A stretch of 10,766 bases of DNA from Thalassiosira profunda (GCA_036939355.1 JALLAP010002269.1:1-10766), one strand, 5' to 3'. Shown: positions 1 to 6,845, counted from the first letter of the stretch. Made by a program: numbers and translations. Notes: generated by a model from the sequence alone, not told the origin.

Positions 1-1086
1 GGCACTTTGGTGGAAACAATCAGCACCCTCTTGTCCCGGGAGAAGAAGATTTCTGAACAGCAACATGCGACGATGAAGGAAAAGACTTTGCTGTCCAAGG
101 AAAGGAAACTCTCCAAGCAATTCCTGCCCCCGGAAAGCTACAACATATCGCCCACCGCTGACACTCTTCTTGACAGCACTGGTATGGATAGCAGTGTGAA
201 TGGCGGCGAAAAGAGAGTGCCCGCTGAGTCCTTGGCATCTCAACTCAACGAGGCTGCTGGTACCGGGCAAAATGAGTCTGGGCAGAGGAATATGGAGGAG
301 CTTCCAAGAGTGTATCGAACTTCGCAGCCTCAGATCCCCAAACAACACGATGTTGCCGAATCGATCGGCCATCTAGCAGAAATGGTGGTCGATTTCGGAG
401 CAAAAACGGCGTCTGCTGCAATTGCCGGTATCGACAAACACTTGGAAGCTCACCGGCAGTCACAGTCTGCTGCAGATCATCCTCCACAAAGCGATGATGC
501 CCCTTCTGCGCCTGCTAAGCGAAAGGATGATTACGTTATCAGCTATCGCCCTTACGCTCCTGATGCATCAATGGATAACGCAGCCGAGGCACTCCACTTG
601 CCCATTGGCCAAAGATTACTGTCGGAGAAAGATCTTGCGAAGCCGCCAGTGAAGTCCAAAGAGCAGACAGAGGGTGATCAGGACGATCAATCAACGCCCA
701 AAATGTCAGCCTCTAGAATCGTGGGAGATTCTGTGCAGAAAAGTAGCGCCGAGCTGGCATCGTTGCTCGAGAAGAGTGTTGGTGTTCTGATGAAGCATTT
801 CAATGAGCAGCTGAGCACGGATGCCGATGCTGTAGCAGAGGATGGCTCGCCTATTGGTGGCAAAAGCCAGCACACCTCATCATCCGTAATTCCCTCTTCT
901 GTTTGGGATGCAATGGCCGACATTGACCTGGTGCGGAAAGAACTGCTGTCTCAGTCAGCCATTGCGGCAATTGAGCACTCGAGGAGTTTTTCATCGCTGC
1001 GGTCGTCAGGGAGCTCGGAAGGGAGCGGATCTAGAAGACCAACACATCGTTCGTCTGGATCGAGGAGGACCTCGTGGCAGTTGTAA
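1..1086 (+). CDS. Unrecognised hydrophilic protein, 3' part only
   Basis: An open frame enters from the left edge (first codons GGC ACT TTG) and ends at TAA 1084-1086, giving 361 visible residues. There is no ATG before position 73, and the frame is open back to base 1, so the real start is probably outside the window. I do not recognise a family. The protein is low in hydrophobic residues, with no membrane segment. One Ala-rich, probably helical stretch (codons near 385-460) contains AEMVVDFGAKTASAAIAG. Near the C-terminus, VWDAMADIDLVRKELL (about 901-950) looks like a short amphipathic helix. The last 35 residues are Ser/Arg-rich. Much of it is likely disordered. Base composition is less GC-rich than the kinase and the Pro-rich gene. 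It converges on PHF5A. That it is a real gene is supported by the long frame and protein-like composition; the function is unknown. Confidence 0.7.
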   Translation, partial: GTLVETISTLLSREKKISEQQHATMKEKTLLSKERKLSKQFLPPESYNISPTADTLLDSTGMDSSVNGGEKRVPAESLASQLNEAAGTGQNESGQRNMEELPRVYRTSQPQIPKQHDVAESIGHLAEMVVDFGAKTASAAIAGIDKHLEAHRQSQSAADHPPQSDDAPSAPAKRKDDYVISYRPYAPDASMDNAAEALHLPIGQRLLSEKDLAKPPVKSKEQTEGDQDDQSTPKMSASRIVGDSVQKSSAELASLLEKSVGVLMKHFNEQLSTDADAVAEDGSPIGGKSQHTSSSVIPSSVWDAMADIDLVRKELLSQSAIAAIEHSRSFSSLRSSGSSEGSGSRRPTHRSSGSRRTSWQL

Positions 1087-1445
1087 GAAGACTTTAGAGT
1101 GACAAACATAGTTCGGCAATGAACGATTTCCCCCTTTGCCCCGAACATCAGTAGCGACTGGCCTGCATTCTCCCCACTCCATATCTTCTTGAACACCAGC
1201 ATACGAAATCAACCCGTACCGTACAGAACATCACCCGCTCTTGACAAGTCGCATCGTACCAGACTGAACCACAATGCAGCCCGTCCCCTGATCTCTCCCT
1301 CACCCACTTTCCTTATTCCCAAGGCGTGCAACCTTTTTGCAATACATAGACGATCCTCCCCCCACCCCCCAAGCGAATAAACCCTCCCCCGACAACCAGC
1401 GCAGCTAAAGGTCAAGCCGATCCACAAGAGAAGGACCAGCCGCCG
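1087..1445. other. Convergent intergenic region (two 3' ends)
   Basis: These 359 bases separate the stop codons of the left-edge gene (+) and PHF5A (-) and presumably hold both 3' UTRs. A C-rich run lies at 1356-1390. An AATAAA hexamer at 1376-1381 on the + strand could be a polyadenylation signal for the left-edge gene. I see no further coding sequence or structured RNA. Confidence 0.5.
1376..1381 (+). terminator. Possible polyadenylation hexamer AATAAA
   Basis: AATAAA on the + strand, 290 bases after the stop of the left-edge gene. It sits in a C-rich stretch. A six-base match is weak evidence, and many algae do not use this hexamer strictly. Confidence 0.25.
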
Positions 1446-1887
1446 CTATCTCTTTTTGAACCCGTATTTCTTTCTCTCGTAGAACAAGTCCGTCTTTGTA
1501 CTTCCCAGATTGACAATCTTTGGACAGCCGTCCCGATCCTTGCACGTCTGAACGCATTCCCCTATTCATTCATCATGCACCAAAGAGAGATCAATGTGAT
1601 TAGTAAAGAGGAATGACTGGAAGGGTTGAATATGCAATAGACAGCACACAACACCACCAGATCCACTCACTGCAATAATAGGCATCCGTCACCCCCACGC
1701 CCCCGCACACCACGCACCGCCCCTCGAAGGAGCCGTAGTTGCACTCGTCGCAAATGTGCACAATTGTGGAGGGGTTGACGAAGGAATCGCAGATGACGCA
1801 CTTCCCGTCGCACTTCTCGCAGAGGCGGCCGATGGCGATGCCCGGCTGCTTGCGGCACATGACGAGGTCGGGGTGGTGCTTGGCCAT
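1446..1887 (-). CDS. PHF5A: PHF5A / Rds3 (SF3b14b), U2 snRNP SF3b subunit
   Basis: PHF5A is a small zinc-binding subunit of SF3b that binds SF3B1 near the branch-site adenosine pocket of U2 snRNP in the nucleus. Exon 1 is 1887-1671 and exon 2 is 1561-1446 (stop TAG at 1448-1446). Splicing joins codon 72 (Cys) to an Arg codon split across the intron, giving [18 protein letters not shown]. The product is exactly 110 aa, the length known for human PHF5A, and begins MAKHHPDL as the family does. Thirteen cysteines are visible, mostly in CxxC pairs (23/26, 30/33, 46/49, 58/61, 72/75), matching the knotted three-zinc fold. The C-terminus reads [14 protein letters not shown], nearly identical to the animal protein. 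Cys79 is extra and Ser40 replaces a Cys of the human protein. It diverges from the casein kinase gene. Identification is near certain; the intron position comes from splice consensus plus homology. Confidence 0.97.
1562..1670 (-). other. Spliceosomal intron in PHF5A (109 nt)
   Basis: The donor is GTGAGT (1670-1665) and the acceptor ends AATAG at 1562. A TACTAAT branch-site-like motif lies at 1605-1599, about 37-43 nt before the acceptor, followed by a pyrimidine-rich CTCTCTTT stretch. Removing it restores the PHF5A reading frame exactly. Confidence 0.93.
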
Positions 1888-1902
1888 CGTGCAACCAACT
1901 GA

Positions 1903-1920
1903 TGTCAGATGTGTCAGATG
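1903..1920. repeat. Tandem 9-mer in PHF5A 5' leader
   Basis: TGTCAGATG occurs twice in tandem (1903-1911 and 1912-1920), 16 bases upstream of the PHF5A start codon. It is short, and could be a leader element or simple slippage. Confidence 0.5.
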
Positions 1921-2115
1921 TTGAGTGCACGGAGCTTAGATTGCCACAGGCAGCCGCACGTCAGATTTAGATGAGCAACACAGATTCAGGCCCGCACAGA
2001 GGAGGGCCGATGGGTGGGCTTCGTGCCGTGGGAGGCGCAGAGGCGTGGCTGGTTGGGCGTCGTGGGTTCTGGTTCGGGGGTTGGTTGGTTGTGGTTTGCC
2101 TGGTTTGTTGTGCGT

Positions 2116-2333
2116 AGGCTCTAGGTAGGTATGAAGCGAGTGGGAACTTTTTTTGGTCGATTGGGCAATCCATTGGAACTTCGTGTTCTCTACTGTAGGA
2201 ACTAGTACATACATCACGTTACGGGTAAGACTCCATCAAAAGCTAGTAGTTCCCACTCGAGTGGGAACTTCCCAATCGTCGGCTCAAATCCGGCATTCCA
2301 ACTCGCTTCATAGGTACCTATGGTACCTAAGTA
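2116..2333. mobile_element. MITE-like fold-back element, about 218 bp
   Basis: The direct repeat GTTGTGCGT (2107-2115 and 2334-2342) brackets an imperfect inverted repeat. TAGGTAGGTATGAAGCGAG on the left (about 2123-2141) matches the reverse complement of the right end, TAGGTACCTATGAAGCGAG, with two mismatches. Inside the arms, GGTCGATTGGG (from about 2155) pairs with CCCAATCGTCG (from about 2271). There is no ORF of note inside. A non-coding element with paired ends and a target-site duplication is the signature of a MITE. The exact ends are uncertain: the duplication may be 8 or 9 bp, and the outermost bases of the two arms differ by small indels. A GT-rich left flank makes a chance direct repeat somewhat easier. 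Confidence 0.6.
2248..2269. repeat. Perfect 22-bp palindrome
   Basis: An 11-base half (AGTTCCCACTC) is followed directly by its exact reverse complement, centred between 2258 and 2259. It lies inside the fold-back element. The right half, CGAGTGGGAACTT (2258-2270), is a direct copy of 2137-2149 in the left arm, so the same unit occurs three times in the element, once inverted. Confidence 0.85.
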
Positions 2334-2355
2334 GTTGTGCGTGGGTGGGGGTGGA

Positions 2356-2363
2356 TCACGTGA
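2356..2363. promoter_or_regulatory. TCACGTGA, possible E-box/G-box
   Basis: This palindromic octamer with a CACGTG core lies 168 bases upstream of the kinase start. bHLH and bZIP factors bind this core in plants, fungi and animals. A second CACGTG (6840-6845) lies 36 bases upstream of the Pro-rich gene's start. Function is inferred from the motif only. Confidence 0.25.
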
Positions 2364-2530
2364 AGTAAAAAGTAAAAAGTTAGGGTACGATAAAGTACCT
2401 CGCGTCGCAGACGTAACGTTATCGATCACGCGCAAGCTGCCAAAATTTCTGAGGCGGCATTCGATCGTTTGAGCCCGAGCCACGCCACGCCTCCACCCTG
2501 CCCGGCATAAATAATACACCGGCCGGCAAC

Positions 2531-3918
2531 ATGGAGCTCCGCGTCGGCAAGAAGTACCGCCTCGGGCGGAAGATCGGCTCCGGGTCCTTCGGGGACATTT
2601 ACCTCGGGACGAACATGACGACCGGGGAGGAGGTGGCGATCAAGCTCGAGAGCGTCAAGACGAAGCACCCCCAGCTCCTGTACGAGAGCAAGATTTACCG
2701 GATTTTGCACGGCGGACGTGAGTGTATTATTTGTTTGGTTGTTGTTATTGCTGTGGGGCGCCCTGCTGTAATTTATTTGGCCGGGGGGCTGAGGCCGGCT
2801 CGCCGCTTGGCAATGCCATGTTTGAGCAGTAGCCCCCACCCCCTCCTAAATTCATCCCTCTAATTATCTCCACTCATCTCTCCACAGTCGGCATCCCCAA
2901 TGTGCGCTGGTACGGAATCGAGGGGGACTACAATGTCATGGTCCTGGACCTCCTCGGGCCCTCCCTCGAGGACCTCTTCAATTATTGCGGGAGGAGATTT
3001 CAGCTCAAAACGGTGTTGATGCTGGCCGACCAGCTCCTGGGGCGGCTGGAGTACGTCCACACCAAGAGCTTCATCCACCGCGACGTGAAACCCGACAACT
3101 TCTTGATCGGCCTGGGGAAGAGGCAGAGCGTCATTCACATCATCGATTTTGGACTGGCCAAAAAGTACCGCGACCCGCGCTCCCACCAGCACATCCCCTA
3201 CCGCGAGAATAAGAACCTCACGGGCACCGCCCGCTATGCGAGCATCAACACCCACATCGGCATCGAACAATCCCGCCGCGACGACCTGGAATCCCTCGGC
3301 TACGTCCTCATGTACTTCATCCGGGGGAGCCTCCCCTGGCAGGGCCTGAAGGCCAACACCAAAAAGCAGAAGTACGAGCGGATCATGGACCGCAAAATGT
3401 CCACCTCGACGGAGCAGCTGTGCAAGGGCTACGCGACGGAGTTCCGATCCTACTTCGAATACTGCCGCTCGCTCCGGTTCGAGGACCGGCCGGACTACGC
3501 CTACCTGAAGCGGCTGTTCAAGGAGCTCTTCTACCGGAAGGGATTCCAGTACGACAACATGTTCGACTGGACAGTCCTGAACTTGCAGCAGGAGCGGGCG
3601 AAGCTGCCGCCCGAGCGGCCGCTGTTGGGGGGAAATGGCGGGGGGAACGGAAAGGGAGAAGAGGGGGGAGGGAACGGACGATCGGGCGGGGAGGACAACC
3701 CGGGCGGCAACGGGGGAGGGAGCTACGCCCGCAAGAACCCTCCCGAAAACATTCTGGCCGGGAGGGAGAGCCAGAGGAGCGGGTCCCGAGGGCAGGCGGG
3801 GAGGTCGAGCGGAAATCAGGCGGCCGCCCAGCCGCACGAGAGCGACCAGCAGAGCGGGTCGCAGAACTACGCGGCCGCTGCGGGAGGGGAGGAGGGGAAC
3901 ATCCGCGTGGGGCAGTAG
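2531..3918 (+). CDS. CK1: Casein kinase 1 (delta/epsilon-like) with Gly/Ser-rich tail
   Basis: A Ser/Thr protein kinase of the CK1 family, which phosphorylates primed or acidic sites in cell-cycle, trafficking, DNA-repair and clock proteins. Exon 1 is 2531-2717 and exon 2 is 2888-3918 (TAG); spliced length is 405 aa. It starts MELRVG like human CK1 delta, and key residues fall at the same numbers: glycine loop GSGSFGD 16-22, Lys38, HRDVKPDN with Asp128, and DFG Asp149. The CK1-specific SINTH...[13 protein letters not shown] segment replaces the usual APE region, and TKKQKYER at 220-227 corresponds to the kinase-domain nuclear signal. The catalytic domain ends near Trp290. The last 115 residues are rich in Gly, Ser, Arg, Asn and Gln and probably disordered; in CK1 delta/epsilon the tail is autoinhibitory. 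The ATG context (CAACATGG) is good. The Leu codon at the splice joint replaces a Val in human. Confidence 0.96.
2718..2887 (+). other. Spliceosomal intron in casein kinase 1 (170 nt)
   Basis: The donor is GTGAGT at 2718 and the acceptor is TCTCCACAG ending at 2887, behind a pyrimidine-rich tract with possible branch motifs CTAAT or CTCAT. Splicing joins HGG and GIPN through a split Leu codon, which matches the conserved GG-x-GIP segment of CK1 enzymes. Confidence 0.93.
3627..3735 (+). repeat. G-rich low-complexity coding stretch
   Basis: The coding strand of the kinase tail carries G-runs at 3627-3632, 3640-3645, 3654-3656, 3663-3668 and 3670-3672 with short spacers, and further G-runs after that. 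It encodes Gly-rich sequence. Four or more closely spaced G-runs could form a G-quadruplex in DNA or mRNA. Confidence 0.5.
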
Positions 3919-4138
3919 GCAATGTAGGCGCGATAGCATGATGGATTCTCTTGTTAGGTATCCACACGCTTAGCCAGGGAGAAAGCAGGCGCATCGGCAC
4001 TGCTCCTTGTCAATGTAGCTGTAAAATGTTTAGAAGTCCACAGGGCTCAATTCTTCTGCAGCGAACACAGAACGCAGAATCGGCACATCTAGTTCGTTAT
4101 TGTCTGGCAACGAGGTCCGGAGGTAGATTATGTACAGC

Positions 4139-4144
4139 TTTAAT
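4139..4144 (-). terminator. Possible polyadenylation hexamer ATTAAA
   Basis: TTTAAT on the + strand reads ATTAAA on the - strand, about 53 bases beyond the stop of the plastid-targeted gene. It is a common variant hexamer, but the match is short and unconfirmed. Confidence 0.25.
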
Positions 4145-4196
4145 TCACTTCCTACGATGAGTGAAATGCCACCCAATCAGTGAGAACGCCACCCTC

Positions 4197-5479
4197 TCAC
4201 TCGAAACAACCCTCATCAATGAAGTTGTGATGAGCGTCCCTCTCTGCCCAGTGCGTCTCCTCCCACATACTCTTCACGGTATCCCGCATCACCGCCACGT
4301 GATCTCTTCGGAGCTCCTCGTCGTGGGCCTCTTTCAACATCTTGATCGTCAACTCGCTCGACGGCCGCCCGAAGAACACCTGGTGGCCTATCGGCACCCA
4401 CGCAAACGAAAAGAACCTCCCCACCAAAATGAGCTGGCCCTCCATCCACTGGTTGTTGGTGAAGCCCTCTGACGCCACCTGGCCCTTGCCGGGATGCCGC
4501 GCAAGGAACTTCTTGCCCCACTGCTTAGAGGCCTTAAGGTTGAGCTCGATGGGCTCGAGGGCCGTCATCGAGTCGCCCACGCTGTTGTGAACCACTTTGG
4601 GCGAGAGATCGACCGTGAAGGAAACCTCGCCCTTGGGTACGTTTTGGTCGCCTGTGACCTTGGTGGCGATGAGCTGGTCGCCGGAGTAGGTGACGTTGAT
4701 CATTTCATATCCATTCTCGCCGTACCTTTGAGCAATAGTGGGAAGATATATCATCAGCGACCTCACGCACGCAAGCATCACGAACAGATGGGACGGGCAT
4801 ACGAGGATACTCACTTTCCAACCCACAGCCCGTGCATGTTCAACTCGGGTATGCAAAGTCGAGCCTCGCCCGCCTGCGCGGAATACTTTTCGACCATCTC
4901 CACATCGCCTTCCTCCCGGGCATTCTCCAACAGCTCCAACGACACCGCATACATGAACTCGGCATCCCTCTCGTTCAGCGCGTACAACTGCCTCTCCAGC
5001 TCCGCTATGCGGCCCTTCGCTCCTAGCTCCGTAGTGTACGTGTCGTCGAACCCGCTCCGCAAATCGATGAGCTCGCTCCGCAGCGCGGCCACCTCCCGCC
5101 GCAGCTCGAAGAGGTCGTCGCCGCTGGCGAACTTGGACTGCGCGAGGGCCTCGCGCTCCCACCGGAGCTGCCGCGTCTCGGGGGTCTCCACGTCGTCCGG
5201 CAAGGGGAAGGCGCCGTCGTATCCGTCGTACTGGTCGGTGGTGTAGCGGCTCGAGGAATCGGAACTGGCAGATTCCACGTCTCCCGCGTTGGAGCCATCC
5301 GAGGACGAGCCGGCGCTGTCGTCGGATGCGGAGAGCGGCATGTGCAGAGGAGTGGCCGGCGAACGCGGCGTTGATAGTGTTCTTCCTCGCGGGTGGGAAT
5401 GGGGTTGGACGAAGCCGGTGCTGCTCGCCACGAGGGCTCCGGCGGCGGCCACCAAGCTTAGTGTCGATGCATGCACCAT
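4197..5479 (-). CDS. Plastid-targeted protein with EXECUTER/FBXO31-like domain
   Basis: Exon 1 is 5479-4815 and exon 2 is 4725-4197 (TGA), giving 397 aa. The start MVHASTLSL begins a signal peptide (hydrophobic core about 7-20) followed by ASSTG-Phe23 and a basic, Ser/Thr/Pro-rich stretch to about 50. This is the bipartite presequence of secondary red plastids. Residues 50-100 are acidic and Ser-rich; about 103-200 look like a coiled coil with LRREVAALRSELIDLR. From about 215, MHGLWVGKYGENGYE, ATKVTGDQNVPKGEVSF and GFTNNQWMEGQL follow the pattern of the domain shared by plant EXECUTER proteins and FBXO31 (formerly DUF3506, cyclin-D1-binding). In plants, EXECUTER proteins relay singlet-oxygen signals from thylakoids. 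The family link is from memory of motifs; the function here is inferred. No F-box is seen. It converges on the kinase gene. Confidence 0.85.
4726..4814 (-). other. Spliceosomal intron in plastid-targeted gene (89 nt)
   Basis: The donor is GTGAGT (4814-4809) and the acceptor GCTCAAAG ends at 4726. Removing it joins HGLWVG to YGENGYE through a split Lys codon (AA|G). That is the unbroken glycine-rich motif expected at the start of the C-terminal domain. Confidence 0.88.
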
Positions 5480-5506
5480 TTCTTCTGTCGATCGTTGCAA
5501 TCCGGG

Positions 5507-5536
<30 letters not shown>
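5507..5536. repeat. Hexanucleotide microsatellite (GGCGTC)5
   Basis: Five exact GGCGTC units lie 28 bases upstream of the chosen start of the plastid-targeted gene, so they are probably in its 5' leader. Read in frame from an upstream ATG at 5635 they would encode an Asp-Ala repeat. The signal peptide at 5479 argues that translation starts downstream of the repeat. Confidence 0.85.
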
Positions 5537-5539
<3 letters not shown>

Positions 5540-5710
5540 TAGGGCGCAGGGGGTTGGTGAAAATGAGAGGTGGGGCGAGGTGTCATGGCGAGGAAGAAGC
5601 GCTGAGTTGGCTCTTGGTGGGTGTTGTTTTTTCATTATGTATTTTTGCTCTGACGAGGAACACGAAAAGGTTCTCAGAGCGAACTAACAACTTGACACGT
5701 AGACTACTAA

Positions 5711-5734
5711 TTCCCACGTCGGCGTAAGTGGGAA
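5711..5734. repeat. Short inverted repeat TTCCCAC...GTGGGAA
   Basis: Seven-base arms (5711-5717 and 5728-5734) flank a 10-base spacer, about 230 bases upstream of the plastid-targeted gene's start. The same TTCCCAC/GTGGGAA arms form the palindrome at 2248-2269, and the sequences just 5' are also similar (AGCTAGTAG against AGACTACTAA). Confidence 0.6.
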
Positions 5735-6201
5735 AGGTCAGGTCTCCTACAATTGGGATTCTCAGTACTTGGGATATTCCAATTAGCCTGGGATACCGAT
5801 TGCCGAAATACTTCTCTTTCGCGCAATCGCGCACCACAAGAGCCCGACCTCCCAAAGCCACGCTTGGGGGGTTTCCTTTCTCGGGCTAAAAAACTGGCCG
5901 AATTTGGCCGGCGGACCATACTCGCAATATGTGGGTTCGATCGAACGTTAGGCCCGTTTCGGCCGAAAATAGGTGCGCTTGAATTTCAGCCCAAGTCTGG
6001 CGGGTTAAACGGTTGGTCAAGGGGTATCTAAATGCAAAACAACGCTTATATTATTTGTCAAATAATACGGCAAATATTCAACTGTTGTAATGAATATAAT
6101 TACACAATTTCCTACATTCATTCAAATACTCACGAGAATTATGATTTATGCACCCCTCTCAAACTTTGCCGCCTCCAGGATTTTCGTTTCACACCACCAC
6201 A

Positions 6202-6466
6202 TAGGGCTGTTAAAAAAATACTTTTGTGATTTTTGCCCATTTTGAGGGGCGATTTTTGGAAAAAATACGCCCCGAAAATATAAAAATAAGGCCAAAAAAT
6301 ATAAATAAACAGCTTACGTCGTACCCTACGTAGCCTACGTATGTCAGTACGTACGTAGGCTACGTACCCCTGGTACTGTTTCTACGTGATAGGAACTCGT
6401 AGGCCGATTTTTATATTTTTGGACGTAATTTCGTCCATTTCGAGACGTATTTTTTTAACAACGCTA
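6202..6466. mobile_element. hAT-type MITE, 265 bp
   Basis: The left end TAGGGCTGTTAAAAAAATAC (6202-6221) and the right end, read on the other strand as TAGCGTTGTTAAAAAAATAC (6466-6447), are 20-bp terminal inverted repeats with two mismatches; the inner 14 bp are identical. The element is flanked by exact 8-bp direct repeats CCACCACA (6194-6201 and 6467-6474). An 8-bp target-site duplication and ends starting TAGGG-like are typical of the hAT superfamily. The interior is AT-rich, non-coding and partly self-complementary (AAAATATAAAAAT recurs inverted), with a strong hairpin at its centre. It has no transposase, so it would depend on an autonomous relative elsewhere. Limits are well supported; superfamily assignment rests on duplication length and end sequence. 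Confidence 0.85.
6327..6366. repeat. Central 15-bp perfect hairpin of the MITE
   Basis: TACGTAGCCTACGTA (6327-6341) is perfectly complementary to TACGTAGGCTACGTA (6352-6366) across a 10-base loop. Each arm is itself nearly palindromic, and ACGT occurs repeatedly from 6315 to 6366. An outer GTAC pair (6321-6324 and about 6372-6375) may extend the stem. Confidence 0.85.
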
Positions 6467-6839
6467 CCACCACAGCCTTGACCTTTTGACCATGGCCTAA
6501 CTGCCCCTGCACTGTTGAGCCCACGTCCCCTCCCCCTACCGCCCTCGTCCGCCGCCCTCGCAGGCGCAGTATTGTGCTGTTTGGAACGCCCTCGGTCCGC
6601 AGCGGAGCGTGGCTCGTCGAGTTGATTGGCTGCAGAAGAGTCCACGGTACCAGCCCATCCCAGATTTGTCGTTGCAATCCACGGCGTCGACTCGCATCGA
6701 GCACCAAACCAAGCGAGGACGGAGCCGCCCTCGCCGCCCCTTACAAGGCCCGAGCCTCCACTGGAACGTCCAAGTCGAGCACTTTTCGGCAGCCGTCCTC
6801 CAACCAGCGTCCGGCGCCAGAGATCAACGTTGCACACAT

Positions 6840-6845
6840 CACGTG
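6840..6845. promoter_or_regulatory. CACGTG box upstream of Pro-rich gene
   Basis: A CACGTG hexamer sits 36 bases before the start codon at 6882. It shares its core with the box upstream of the kinase gene. The motif is common by chance in GC-rich DNA. Confidence 0.2.

Larger units (their letters stand above)
1888..2530. other. Divergent intergenic region, PHF5A / casein kinase 1
   Basis: This 643-bp region holds the 5' leaders and promoters of both genes plus the fold-back element at 2116-2333. The left part contains a GGTTGGTTGGTTGTGG stretch (about 2077-2095). The kinase-proximal part holds a CACGTG box and an A-rich AAGTAAAAAGTAAAAAGT run. I find no further gene. Confidence 0.6.

Noticed and set aside
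2506..2516. TATA-like CATAAATAATA before the kinase gene
   Set aside because: It lies only about 15-25 bases before the ATG, so a normal TATA-to-start spacing would put transcription start at or after the start codon.
2860..3939. 359-aa open frame on the - strand opposite the kinase
   Set aside because: It lies antisense to a certain kinase exon in GC-rich DNA, where few stops occur by chance. Its translation is Leu/Val/Arg/Pro-rich without a recognisable fold.
4494..5246. 250-aa + strand frame over the plastid-targeted gene
   Set aside because: It is antisense to well-supported exons and crosses the intron; Ser-rich low-complexity translation without motifs.
4811..5635. Upstream start at 5635 for the plastid-targeted protein
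   Set aside because: It would place 52 polar residues and an Asp-Ala repeat in front of a well-formed signal peptide at 5479. The downstream ATG (AAGAAATGG context) explains targeting better.
5925..5970. tRNA-like T-arm GGTTCGATCGAAC
   Set aside because: No acceptor stem, D-arm or anticodon arm at matching distances; the match is a short palindrome around CGATCG.
5753..6229. Short + strand frames of 92 and 65 codons in the intergenic region
   Set aside because: No homology I can recognise, AT-rich or repeat-derived composition, and one runs into the left end of the MITE.
6208..6460. Paired poly-A/poly-T ends as a simple transcription terminator hairpin
   Set aside because: The arms lie about 250 bases apart, extend to 20 bp with TAGGG-like ends, and have an exact 8-bp flanking duplication, which fits a transposable element much better.
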